From assembly GCA_963575745.1 (NCBI GenBank), contig CAUYUJ010022092.1:64729-128728 (forward strand): a stretch of DNA of 64,000 nt, given 5' to 3'. Position 1 is the first letter of the stretch; every line of letters begins with the position of its first letter. The stretch comes from Prorocentrum cordatum. Its lineage: Eukaryota; Sar; Dinophyceae; Prorocentrales; Prorocentraceae. The position numbers and the translations under genes were made by a program. The notes under the pieces were generated by a model. That model worked only from the letters and a program-made list of their open reading frames with translations, was not told the DNA's origin and made no database searches. Shown here piece after piece: positions 35,101 to 42,937 of the stretch.

Positions 35101-35146
35101 AGAAGTTGCCGCAGAACCACGTGCACAAGAAGCCCTGCGAAAATAA
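29102..35146 (+). CDS. gag-protease-integrase polyprotein (copia type), ends at a stop before RT
   Basis: 2,014 codons from ATG 29,102. Residues about 60-430 are heptad-rich and probably coiled coil. About 480-700 is a capsid-like gag block. C752-C761-C767-H771 and C775-C783-C789-H793 are two CCCH zinc fingers in place of the usual CCHC knuckle. About 795-955 is an Arg-Ser domain. The protease motif reads LDSVSAHH (D1084) where family members have DSG. About 1,335-1,355 has a His/Cys pre-integrase motif, and the integrase triad is D1394, D1456 and E1487 (30 residues between the last two). A TAA at 35,144 and a TAG at 35,156 interrupt the frame just before reverse transcriptase, each one substitution from a sense codon. 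The start is the first ATG giving the full gag; an upstream start is possible. Confidence 0.9.
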   Translation: MRHHTHGPSRSSSARNRRGAPGPYGESRSSPRAASQRPCTPRDRGHREADAPHLSISDDQLAETSAAGDVAELRDQVETFVSSQYSGLLQSVQTNATDTAATRRDLDGALGIIDSRIAEDRRIIGELQYQVDREVSHSGERTAMVENLRNYLAQMEQQLVLVRDTGVSAVRILHDEIHDQLRNRPTPAEATDLGDVQSQINDLRSYLDHTTASLRTEAHANSSNLIDMLQRTERVITQRLDATNAVVQPLANRISDIEQRFPGVQGALAELRVGRAQTDQLDSPPTVYDFARLTDRLQEVQNAADHAQLELSQVIHERGTEKARVESYLARLGSEMEAQSARLRACEHRLDRHSQRSRDIDEYTRQKVGQIQEDMTSWTNQLIDHTNDTNLHLRPAADPRRPTAASAEAPQASAGQQRRTSPGAASAAASAQTRHVSPVCTEPTTDGAPIPSQPLSAVSVHTTTPIKESDTVRVPVLPKITQLLEWQQRVRKNFGAASGRPSKAYAFLCVAEQPECTFEDLQDSGDFESIDCKLATALSDILSSDLRYQIRLIETREHKAGRMLKGRQIYWHILQSYKVTEVDDDLHDFERLKELRMRDDDLQRFITDWDALLLECREVPGPKMLESLFRTQIRRHALMKQDVYEYQRMKMSDPNRTYGWLRQRVLDILEIKQLEHNQNKLRYEHEARSQVNACAAWKKGNCRNGERRKALHTYSRDWKKNKSFRTSTAGGNPRRSMSTPANHKKPASKPFCFDFAKRNTCTRGDKCNFPHVAQCKDFAQNKCTKGDKCKCAHLAPGAKTPERSPSRPRTSSQDSRGRSPSRGSGSQRSSQRGGLRYASDSRHGRDNRRQYDRSRSTSRRSQDSRSQSRSRCDRSSRSTSRGRDNRGGGRGSPRGRDRSYGSDKGRGKRYPSRGSPRGSPNTRARSPANFRRSRRSDRSCVILDKTPMATTKATATSTKTRRRIRFDVRNVDYYFHTISGRARLDKWKELPNEGDIVKVPDPLPQRWRDESADALRECQKEAQLWYDELYDYRHNKESVATPTAIRKHDDTVKQSSMTDQTTTTTKQVDPPRSTAALTRSWVLDSVSAHHIQGKHELTQTESDSISIREEHILETANGDRTVNEHYDIRLPEVGLHSSALALPDCPSLLSVGKLIEVDGFRQLWDPELGYLLQDPGGQWYKIPVNNRVPELRLDDLTLIPPPRLCTSSAPRRRQRKRSSARCNDTCWCCKTTEQPTTADELRPRRGTCPKRPLVGEGGGARTTTVEEPPDTSTDEPNVDTTTDSPTSQTQCSPPQCGGLDIAQTDNDIPTETPTRTHHDNDRVPPNRQKKPIDPMHYMFHSPKHPDCEICSRTMAQNAPCRRQRKPRPPADPTDEDNAYEAFVPKKFGEALTADHIALAKDDAADKHGDKYALVVLNRYTGIFMAYPALHKDAATTKASFQQFIAANDEVKHIYTDNSGELQKACRQLGWRHDTSTPHRPQTNGLIERVVKIVILGARAVLHMSGLGHEWWKEAMQAFCCGHNFVHASTGAAALSEEHAEKTAHEIRFGESFPGHCIPFGARIFWKCLNPEINNETAKFKENTREGLFMGYHLHSGGRWSGDYLVLDAATYAKNPDGELCHVHRVKDIIIPDGKFTYPVMNGTLRHHNPEAHDEVKASTSRPLGDEPTPDPPLSYPKEWDDPSMMTTEDNAVDIQTSASEVAAPAPEPDYWEQRGYCVIRHIRTPRKKLFIPTDDVMNIPVPVDQLDVTRDFKTTSTFEGESNFRDVWDGVSANDHRELSEPWTGTIQFYELPRITPDGKMVVRGRETRVQTTTRPDHVLPEHWKTLSRGQQKKEIEYANDVKRAREIRDRAALRVWTRQDKQVNNFRTTTSGGPTWKTVERRITYDTDNGDVIRDESVKGVTNKEILYAKLPGGPRDITTVLYYRQLPQQHDGEERALVFVDNEGTDFGTVNPLIRKFTQSVAMPTVPRETNYTPAHRDKIPDSAWSRPALVTRSLSEKEVAAEPRAQEALRK

Positions 35147-35158
35147 TACGAGAGATAG

Positions 35159-36670
35159 GAAAATAAACAAACATGGATGTTGGAGACTGTTGCAGAAAAA
35201 GCTGATATCGAGTCACAAACTATACGCAATGGAACAAAAGTTCATTTCAATATCTTGGAGCTATCTTCAGTCAAACATGAGGAACTTCCTCCTGATCTAC
35301 GTAAATTCAAGGGCAGGGTGGTGGTTCAGGGCAATACAGGCAAAGATGAAACTGGTTTGGCCGCCATATTCGCCGACGCCGCTTCCAGCGCTTCGCATAT
35401 AGAAGCTTCCAAACTTTGCGATGCTACTGCGTTATTGCCGCAATATGCGGGAGAGCAAAGTGACGCACCTGGAGCCTACGCACAGGCATTATTATACGGC
35501 GACGGACGAATTGATCCAGTTGGTACTTGGATTACTATACCTAAATGGCGACAACCGACATCATGGTCAAAATATAAGAACCCAGTGTGCCGATTGCGAT
35601 TGGCACTATACGGACACCCTCTCGCAGGTGTCTTTTGGGAACGAAAATGCCGCACATGCTTGGAAAGCGTCGGTTTCGAGCCTATTTCAGGATGGGAATG
35701 CGTATGGAGACACAACAAACTGGGACTGATACTTTCAGTATATGTGGACGATTTTAAATTGGCCGGCCCAGCTAATACTTTACAGACTGGCTGGGATTAT
35801 ATTCGCAAGAGCGGTATTGACTTGGATCCACCTGCTCCATACGCACAATATCTGGGTTGTGGACAACAAGCATATGATGTACCGCAGAGCATCTTCGACA
35901 AAAGAATGTCCACAATACGCCCTATGCTACCTGCACACAATGAGAAATATTATAATACGGCCAAACACGTTCGTGGTATTCGACATGATATGCTTGGTTT
36001 TACAGATCAGCGCATTGAGCGATACCTGGAATGCGCCTCCAAGCGCGCCCAGGGAACAGGGTCACGCCGGAAACGATCCGACTCGCCGAGGGCTTCGCGA
36101 TCCAAATCGCCAACATCCTCAGGGTCGGTCGCCAGACCTACTAGTGTGCTCAACGCACGGTCACGATCATCCAGTCCAGCAAAATCGGTCGACACGACAT
36201 CTACCACTACCATACCCGTCACATACCATGACCTACCCGACGCAGAGACCCCTGGCATCGAGGACACCTCCTTCACTGAGTCCGACTATTCAGACGAGGG
36301 CATCCTCGGCCAGGACGCGACAAGTGTACTAATGAAGATCCTGTATTTGGCACGTTGCTGTCGTTTCGATCTTTTACATCCGGTATGTATGTTGGCCAGA
36401 GAAATTTCCAAATGGAATACTACATGTGACAAACGTCTACATCGGTTGATATGCTACATCAAAACGACGCGTACACATTGCTTACACGGATGGATAGGCG
36501 ATTCGTCAGACAAGTTATCCATCATGCTCTTTACCGACGCCTCGTTCGCTGATTGCATTACATCATCCAAATCCACTACCGGTGTTTTTGCTGCGCTTGT
36601 TGGACCCAATGCGTTCTTTCCAGTCAACGCTGTATGTAAGAAACAAACGGTTGTTTCATTCACCTACTGA
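35159..36670 (+). pseudogene. Reverse transcriptase and N-terminal RNase H of the copia element
   Basis: Same frame as gag-integrase, after the TAA and TAG. An open segment from 35,159 reads ENKQTWMLETVAEKADIES, then a fingers/palm region with VVVQGNTGKDETGLAAIF, VCRLRLALYGHPLAGVFWE and YVDDFKLAGP (35,741, the catalytic Asp pair). A low-complexity Ser/Arg insert follows (about 36,050-36,200), then MKILYLARCCRFDLLHPVC and RNase H with LFTDASFADC (36,530). A one-base shift near 36,659 throws the frame off within the RNase H domain, giving the stop at 36,668; the domain continues in the next frame. It copies the element's RNA into DNA in the intact family; this copy cannot do so without recoding. 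Confidence 0.9.
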
Positions 36671-39600
36671 ATCTGAGATCGTTGCTCTTGATTCCGCACT
36701 ACGACTGGAAGGGTTACCACTACTATCATTTTGGGAAGCCGTGGTGGGAGTTGCCAAAACATGCAAAGAGAAGAATGCATGCCTGAGCTGCCATCGACAC
36801 GTCGACCCGGAGATGTGTCCTACACTAGCAGCCAAGAAGAAGCGTAAACCAACGCCTCGCAAGGCACCCCCTACACGGGGATCTTCTCCTAGCCGTAGGC
36901 AACTACCGCTAAATACGGATTTACCTACGCCTCCAAAGAGACGTACAATATCCCACGAAGGTGCAGTACTACACGTGGATCCAGAGCCAGCTCAAGAGAT
37001 CAGTGCTCCCAAAGTACGTCTTATCGCCCTGGAGGATAACCAGGCCGTCATCAAAATTGCCCAAAAGGGACGTGCACCAGCACTTCGTCATCTTCATCGT
37101 ACTCATCGTATCAATCTGGATTGGATATGCGAAACATGCCAACTTGAACATATCGAGCTCAAATACGTAGGAACAAAAGAACAGATCGCAGATATGATGA
37201 CCAAACATTTCGAGACGAAGAAAGCAGACCTTTGGAAGGATCTCTTGGAACACTCGCTTATCTTTCCCGCTACTCCGATACAATGTCCTCCGGTACGAGG
37301 GCCTCGAAGACCCGACGGTTTACCTCATGAAGCGGAACCTCCTAAACTGAATGGATGCCCATACATATGCAAGATATTGCTGACGGAAAAAGAAAGATGG
37401 GGCGAGGTAGGATCAGAATGCGGATTTCAGTGTGTTGGGCAAGCTAATCACGAGGGACTATGTGCATGCATGTACCACATTGGCGTACCAGCCGCAGATA
37501 TTGCGTCGCGCACACCTCGTTCACGCGCACGTTCCCCGCACGGTAGACATCCCCGTCGTCCTCCCTCGCCTCCACGAGATGCAGAGAAAATTAGGACATT
37601 GATTATTCGTTCATGCCGCAGCAATTTTACGACTCGAGCAACAAAGCTTACAAGCATCTTGTTCGCCGCTTGCGAGGCGAATGTAAGTGAGATCGGTTCT
37701 AATCCCGACCCCCCCACCCACGAGATGGATCAGGCACAGCCGCTCCACCTCGTCGGCTGGCCCATCGGCTACGACACGGAGTGCGACCCGAACGCCAGGG
37801 ACGACGACCGCGCGGGCGTCACGTACCACGCTCAAACTGGTCGTCCTCGTGATCCGGAAGACGGTTACATATACATACATCAACGGCGTGCTGATCGAAG
37901 CGGAGAGTTCGATCTTCGCGTGCCCGACGAATCCTCTATTCGAGATTTTGCCCGTTTCGCGTCCGTCGAGGCTAAGAGATGGGCCAATACCGGGAGTGGA
38001 TCCGTCGGCGGCAACGCCAACTACGAGTACAACGCGTTCACAGCTACGCCGTGGCTATCATTCATGCGTGCTATGTGTATGATTTCCAGTCTTTTCAATC
38101 GTAATCCCTCAGTGCAAGAAAGTGTTCGTGGACTACATGATCACTTGAACGCGGTGATCCCAGGATCGCACCGCAAGTGTCCACCAGAAGACTTTACGAC
38201 AATGATACTGAAAACGGAGTGGATGATGATTCGCAACGATTGGTCCAAACTTGGCAGTGCAGTACTGGGACAATACGCCGAGGACAGCGTTCGGGATACA
38301 CAAAGATACTACAACAATGGTCTGTGTGCACCATCCGATGTATACCAGAATGGATTGGTAACGCCATGCTATGCTCCTAAAATCGATCGTGCAACGGCCA
38401 AGTTGCCCACTCGCCCACCTGGCATTGCCAGGACATCGGATACATCTGGACACATCGGCCATATTGTTGAAGATAATTTGGTCACCAACATGAGAGCATT
38501 TTCCGACCTTAACCAAACAAACAAATTTCGCCGCAAGCTTACTACATGGCTAACTGCGCGCGGAGGCTCTGGAAGTATCGGATCAAACTCCAAGACGGTG
38601 GCAACACCATCCGACCATGCGAATGGTTGGGTGGCGATATTGGACGATCCACACGATACAGAACGTACCTATCGTTGGACACCATACAACGAGGGCAACG
38701 ACTTCTTCGGCGAAGCCGCTGACCAGATCGGTTCGAATGACCCTGGCCTTACTCCTGGTAATGATGTTGACCCATTTGAGCTGGACCACGCAAAATACAG
38801 TGCTTTCTGCGGTGGTCGCTTGGTTTCTACCCTACTTTCAGATAATGGGTGGCACTCCATCATACAAGGGGACTTGGGACTACTATTGCATCATGCGTTT
38901 GGGCCATCGGGTCACGCGTACAAATGGACCAACTTGTACACTGACTCAACATGGATCATGCAGCCCAAGAAAGGGGCCAAGAGTGCAAAACACAAGAAGT
39001 ATCCTACTTTCGGCACCGACGAGCTCAACGCTGCCCAGAAGAGAATCGACCTCGCCAATGCATCAAATACTGCTCTTGTGCCGCTATTTATGCCGTGCCT
39101 CAACCGCGCGGAATACATGGGCGGCGCTACTCTTGAGCATTTGTCGACCATTATCCGCGACGACATCATGATGTGGGCATTTTCCTTTGGCAATTATAGG
39201 GAATGGTTCAGACAGAATGACACGCCGATCGGTCAAGTTTGCGTGTGCTTGCCTGAAGCTGGTTATGACGACATACGCTATGGTATGGAACAACTACGCA
39301 AGCAACGTTTCGAGAAAGAGGATAGCCGTACCGACGCTATTCTCAACAACCAGTTTGAGAACACTCTCGAGCAGCGCAATATGATCAGGAAGATCCGCGA
39401 AGCCAGAGGCCTCATGTTTCAAAGCGACAACGCTTCTATCAAGAAGTGGCGCGAGTTAAACGAGACTATCTGGGATTACTGGGCCAACGATTTCCCATCA
39501 TACGTGAAACAAAAACACGATTGCAGGGGACTTAATGTCATGGTGGTATGGAGCGCGAACGACATTGCATGTGCCAATCACGGACAAAACACAGTCGACA

Positions 39601-40172
39601 TGCGCCGACATCAGAATCGTGTTCCTACTAACGTATACGAGCTCCAAAAGATGGAATGTGAGGGCGGCGTCCCGACGCTCATGCCCGTACACGTGCTCGT
39701 GGACGTGTCGCGTTTTGTCGACGTGATGCAGTATTTCCGCTGCCCCACGGTCATGGGGCCTGGAAAAGCAGCGCAATGGGGCGCACATCCGAACTTTGAT
39801 CACCACACGAGCGACCTGATCAATATCATGCAGAACCGTGGTATCACTGTTCTTCCATCCGACCATTGGGTGGATACGTACGATAGGATTACCCCTCAGG
39901 CCTGGCACGCCAAGCAGAACAACCATAACATGGCAATGTTTACAACGCAGTTCTGCGACGCAGTATGCTATCGCAATTTCTGCGCTTTGATACAGTCTCT
40001 ACCTTCTCAGCCTTATCCATTCAGGCCGCCATTGCTGACCGCTATCACAGACGATCAGGCCTACACGCAGGCCAAAAGAAATCATGGCAGCCCTCGATTT
40101 CAGAGAAAAGATGACAAACGAATGGAAAAGAGATCTCAGCCTCACGACGTTGATGACACAGACGGCAAATGA
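36582..40172 (+). CDS. RNase H C-terminus fused to a large accessory domain
   Basis: 1,196 codons in the frame following the RNase H break. From about residue 27 it reads SPTESEIVALDSALR and, after a Lys/Pro/Arg-rich insert, LIALEDNQAVIKIAQKG and ELKYVGTKEQIADMMTKHF, completing RNase H by about 37,230. Next comes a Cys/His cluster (CPYICK, CGFQC, HEGLCACMYH; 37,350-37,480) and then about 880 residues I cannot assign. Near the end VVWSANDI (39,544) and PSDHWVDTYDRITPQAWH (39,856) are spaced like the N-D and D-x2-H blocks of SGNH hydrolases, without a clear GDS block. Ordinary copia elements stop soon after RNase H, so this is extra cargo. It overlaps the next frame by 89 bases. Confidence 0.7.
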   Translation: MFLLRLLDPMRSFQSTLYVRNKRLFHSPTESEIVALDSALRLEGLPLLSFWEAVVGVAKTCKEKNACLSCHRHVDPEMCPTLAAKKKRKPTPRKAPPTRGSSPSRRQLPLNTDLPTPPKRRTISHEGAVLHVDPEPAQEISAPKVRLIALEDNQAVIKIAQKGRAPALRHLHRTHRINLDWICETCQLEHIELKYVGTKEQIADMMTKHFETKKADLWKDLLEHSLIFPATPIQCPPVRGPRRPDGLPHEAEPPKLNGCPYICKILLTEKERWGEVGSECGFQCVGQANHEGLCACMYHIGVPAADIASRTPRSRARSPHGRHPRRPPSPPRDAEKIRTLIIRSCRSNFTTRATKLTSILFAACEANVSEIGSNPDPPTHEMDQAQPLHLVGWPIGYDTECDPNARDDDRAGVTYHAQTGRPRDPEDGYIYIHQRRADRSGEFDLRVPDESSIRDFARFASVEAKRWANTGSGSVGGNANYEYNAFTATPWLSFMRAMCMISSLFNRNPSVQESVRGLHDHLNAVIPGSHRKCPPEDFTTMILKTEWMMIRNDWSKLGSAVLGQYAEDSVRDTQRYYNNGLCAPSDVYQNGLVTPCYAPKIDRATAKLPTRPPGIARTSDTSGHIGHIVEDNLVTNMRAFSDLNQTNKFRRKLTTWLTARGGSGSIGSNSKTVATPSDHANGWVAILDDPHDTERTYRWTPYNEGNDFFGEAADQIGSNDPGLTPGNDVDPFELDHAKYSAFCGGRLVSTLLSDNGWHSIIQGDLGLLLHHAFGPSGHAYKWTNLYTDSTWIMQPKKGAKSAKHKKYPTFGTDELNAAQKRIDLANASNTALVPLFMPCLNRAEYMGGATLEHLSTIIRDDIMMWAFSFGNYREWFRQNDTPIGQVCVCLPEAGYDDIRYGMEQLRKQRFEKEDSRTDAILNNQFENTLEQRNMIRKIREARGLMFQSDNASIKKWRELNETIWDYWANDFPSYVKQKHDCRGLNVMVVWSANDIACANHGQNTVDMRRHQNRVPTNVYELQKMECEGGVPTLMPVHVLVDVSRFVDVMQYFRCPTVMGPGKAAQWGAHPNFDHHTSDLINIMQNRGITVLPSDHWVDTYDRITPQAWHAKQNNHNMAMFTTQFCDAVCYRNFCALIQSLPSQPYPFRPPLLTAITDDQAYTQAKRNHGSPRFQRKDDKRMEKRSQPHDVDDTDGK

Positions 40173-42465
40173 GATGGCTCATTGTGCGTGGATGGCATCA
40201 TGTGCCGATGGTGCATTGCCGGCATCACTGCCTGCCGAAGCAGGCGACACCATTGAGCCTACTCCTGGAATGTCGACACGTACGCCAGCACCTGATCCTG
40301 GCGATCCTGACAAAACCCTTCCTGATAATGATCCATGGGTTATTGCATACAACGACTTATTCCAGTACCTGATGCTGTTGATCAAAGACTACCCTGGGGC
40401 TTGGGCATCTTGGCATTCTCTTGAGAAAATGGAACTCCTACATCCCAAGATTGTCAAAACTGTTGAAGATGCACATGCAGTTACTTGGGTTGTGTTCGAG
40501 CAATTCTTACATCAGATCAAAGATTTGGATGGGGATGATAATGCGACCAAAGCAAGAATCATTGCAGAAGATAACAGGTTGACTTCTCACTGCATCGGCC
40601 CAGCTGCCGCGAACGAGAAGAACATCGAAGCATGCAAAACATTCTTCAAGCAGAATGCACTGGATCGGGTTGCTTTGGGTCATGACCCCGATGTTCCTAC
40701 AGCCGTATGGAAGGCAGCTGCTGATACAGCACAGCCAGCCCCACCAGGCCCATTGCCTGATCCACTGCAACCTGGACCGCAATCGATAAAAGTGTCGCAA
40801 CCATCGACTCCCGAACCCAAAGCAGAACAGCAGCCAGCAGATCAGCTCCCCAAGGCTGAGGCGGTACCGGTTCCTGACGACGGCACTGACCTCGAGGCCA
40901 TGGAGCTGGAGGCAACTCCTGCCGAGGAGGGCCCGTCTCCACATGAAATGAATATATTATCATGGCAGGACAGCTGTGAGCGTTCCATGCACGAGGACAT
41001 CAGCAAGATCGGGATATTCGATAACGCATGCACTATTCGAGAGTGGAAGCTACAAGCAGGCATCAAAGATGACCATCCGTACATGTGCCCAATGTTACGG
41101 GGCACGCGCGCGACCAATGGATTTGCCTGCGTGGAAGACCATGACTGGTACGATCAACTGTTGCATGATGATAGTGTGATTGCTCATGCGCCTGACATCG
41201 CACAGTCTGGTTGCTTCCCAGAGTGGAAATGGATATCATTACCACATTATGACGATGTACGTTATGGTCCCGAGCTAATTGAAGAAGAATGGCTGGGAGC
41301 AATCAAATGGATGAGCAAATACATAACGACTATGTTACGCCATGAGATTCACTATAAAAAGTTTTGGATCAATCAATTTCATGATAGACGTATCAATATC
41401 TGGGAGAAAACAACAAAGAATGAATGGAATATTCCAAGCAATTGGAAATCCTTTAAAGAGATGGTCGAATGGAAATTCAGAGATCGCAAAGACAGACACA
41501 ATGGACCATCCATGGAAGCGGCAGTGGCACATTTTAAGAAAGATGGTGAAAATGATGGATATGCCGATTGGAACGACTACTACCCGATATTCATCATTCG
41601 TGCGTTCCAGAAACATATTGATTCGCAGAAAAACAGAATCGAGATATATGCCAAGCCGATCCCTGAGGGAGGTGACCCCAGTTCTTTTGACTGGAACAGC
41701 GTCATCGCTATTCGATGCGTTTCTGGTCACAGTTGTGTCAATCCATCTTCCAAGCCATGGAATATGGGATGGGAGAGCCTACAATGGACAGATGTTAAAT
41801 ATCTCCATCACGGCACAGCATCCCGCGCTTGGAAAAACATATTGAAGACAGGGATCATTCCTGGATGCGTCGATCCATCTTCTCAGAGAGACAAACATCA
41901 TAAACCATCACAGCGCTCTGAGGCATTCTTTAGTGCTAGCACATATTTGAACAATGTCCAAAATAATCCACACACTTCAGTGGAATCATACAAGTTCAAT
42001 AACTACAAGAACGAGGTCGAGCTGGTGATCAACATGGAGATCGCCACAAAAGCAGGTTGCAGATTTTGGCTGGGTGCTCAGGGCGCTATCATGACAGAGG
42101 ACGCGGTACCCGCTGCGGCAATTATTGCAATTCGCCGCCTCAAACCACACCACATGCATGGCCAGCAGTTATGGCCAGATGGCGACCCGTGGGACTACCC
42201 GCCATTGGCAGCAAGACAGCCATTGAGCAAGTACGAGATTTGCGCCTACCTTCCTGGAGAGCTCATCGACGACCCTCCTGGGATAGCACCTGTCAACCCC
42301 GACCAGAACATGGAGCCTCCAAGGACAACGTCAGCATCAGCACCTTCGGTCCAGCTGGGGGAAACCCCTGCTAGCCGTACATCTGCAGACGACGCCTTGG
42401 ATGAACAAATAGTCCGCGCTATGGTTCGGGAGACCAATCACAAAGCAGATGATAAAGAATGGTGA
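40084..42465 (+). CDS. Accessory ORF with Tpt1/KptA-like RNA 2'-phosphotransferase domain
   Basis: 793 codons. The first 230 residues are acidic and unassigned, then a Pro/Ala linker (about 235-285) and an aromatic-rich middle (about 300-540). Residues 570-690 resemble the Tpt1/KptA ADP-ribosyltransferase fold: VKYLHHGTA (H576, G577, T578), LKTGIIPG, RSEAFFSASTYL, then EVELVINMEIATKAGC, RFWLGAQGAIMTEDAVP. These correspond in order to LYHGT, the I..EGL block, R..HvhfS, vvl.id, and f..s.NGv.lt..Vp. Tpt1 removes a 2'-phosphate from RNA in an NAD-dependent reaction. The central H-x-H is FFS here, so activity is uncertain. The end is Pro-rich. It is either a separate protein or the frameshifted continuation of the preceding ORF. 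Confidence 0.6.
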   Translation: MAALDFREKMTNEWKRDLSLTTLMTQTANEMAHCAWMASCADGALPASLPAEAGDTIEPTPGMSTRTPAPDPGDPDKTLPDNDPWVIAYNDLFQYLMLLIKDYPGAWASWHSLEKMELLHPKIVKTVEDAHAVTWVVFEQFLHQIKDLDGDDNATKARIIAEDNRLTSHCIGPAAANEKNIEACKTFFKQNALDRVALGHDPDVPTAVWKAAADTAQPAPPGPLPDPLQPGPQSIKVSQPSTPEPKAEQQPADQLPKAEAVPVPDDGTDLEAMELEATPAEEGPSPHEMNILSWQDSCERSMHEDISKIGIFDNACTIREWKLQAGIKDDHPYMCPMLRGTRATNGFACVEDHDWYDQLLHDDSVIAHAPDIAQSGCFPEWKWISLPHYDDVRYGPELIEEEWLGAIKWMSKYITTMLRHEIHYKKFWINQFHDRRINIWEKTTKNEWNIPSNWKSFKEMVEWKFRDRKDRHNGPSMEAAVAHFKKDGENDGYADWNDYYPIFIIRAFQKHIDSQKNRIEIYAKPIPEGGDPSSFDWNSVIAIRCVSGHSCVNPSSKPWNMGWESLQWTDVKYLHHGTASRAWKNILKTGIIPGCVDPSSQRDKHHKPSQRSEAFFSASTYLNNVQNNPHTSVESYKFNNYKNEVELVINMEIATKAGCRFWLGAQGAIMTEDAVPAAAIIAIRRLKPHHMHGQQLWPDGDPWDYPPLAARQPLSKYEICAYLPGELIDDPPGIAPVNPDQNMEPPRTTSASAPSVQLGETPASRTSADDALDEQIVRAMVRETNHKADDKEW

Positions 42466-42937
42466 ATTGCCTTGTCATACTGTCGCGAAGCTCTTCGACC
42501 GATCACATCGAAGATCATGCAAAAAGATTGGGGCCGTCGCCCTGCATTTAATGATGTTCGAATGGGAGACTTCATTGTCGTCAAGAATCGGGGTTCTACC
42601 AAATGCTTTATTACGACAATCACTGGCCCAAGGGCAATCACAATACCAAAATTGCCTTGACCAAGGGACACATATATGGTCCAATCATCCATTTCGGCAT
42701 CTTCGACAAGTTCTTCGCGGTACAAGTACCTATTCTCAACTACGGTTTACGATGGGTAAACCTATGGTATAATGACAAAAGCATGCCCCTCAAGTGCGTT
42801 GTCTTTGCATTACCGATTCGTATCGAAGAACACGCCATTGACCCAACATATATGGACACCGCCTTGAAAAAGGTCCAACATCATGCAGCGAAAAGATACT
42901 CCAGCACAAGATTGATGGCAGTTTACCATACCTTGGT
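42466..42937 (+). pseudogene. Broken coding segment between two accessory ORFs
   Basis: After the TGA at 42,463 the same frame stays open for about 60 codons (PAFNDVRMGDFIVVKNRG). Another frame then carries protein-like sequence from about 42,640 to 42,900 (KIALTKGHIYGPIIHFGIFD, LPIRIEEHAIDPTYMDTAL). The next large ORF begins in the third frame. The continuity of protein-like composition suggests one ancestral reading frame broken by a stop and indels. No family is recognised. Confidence 0.5.
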
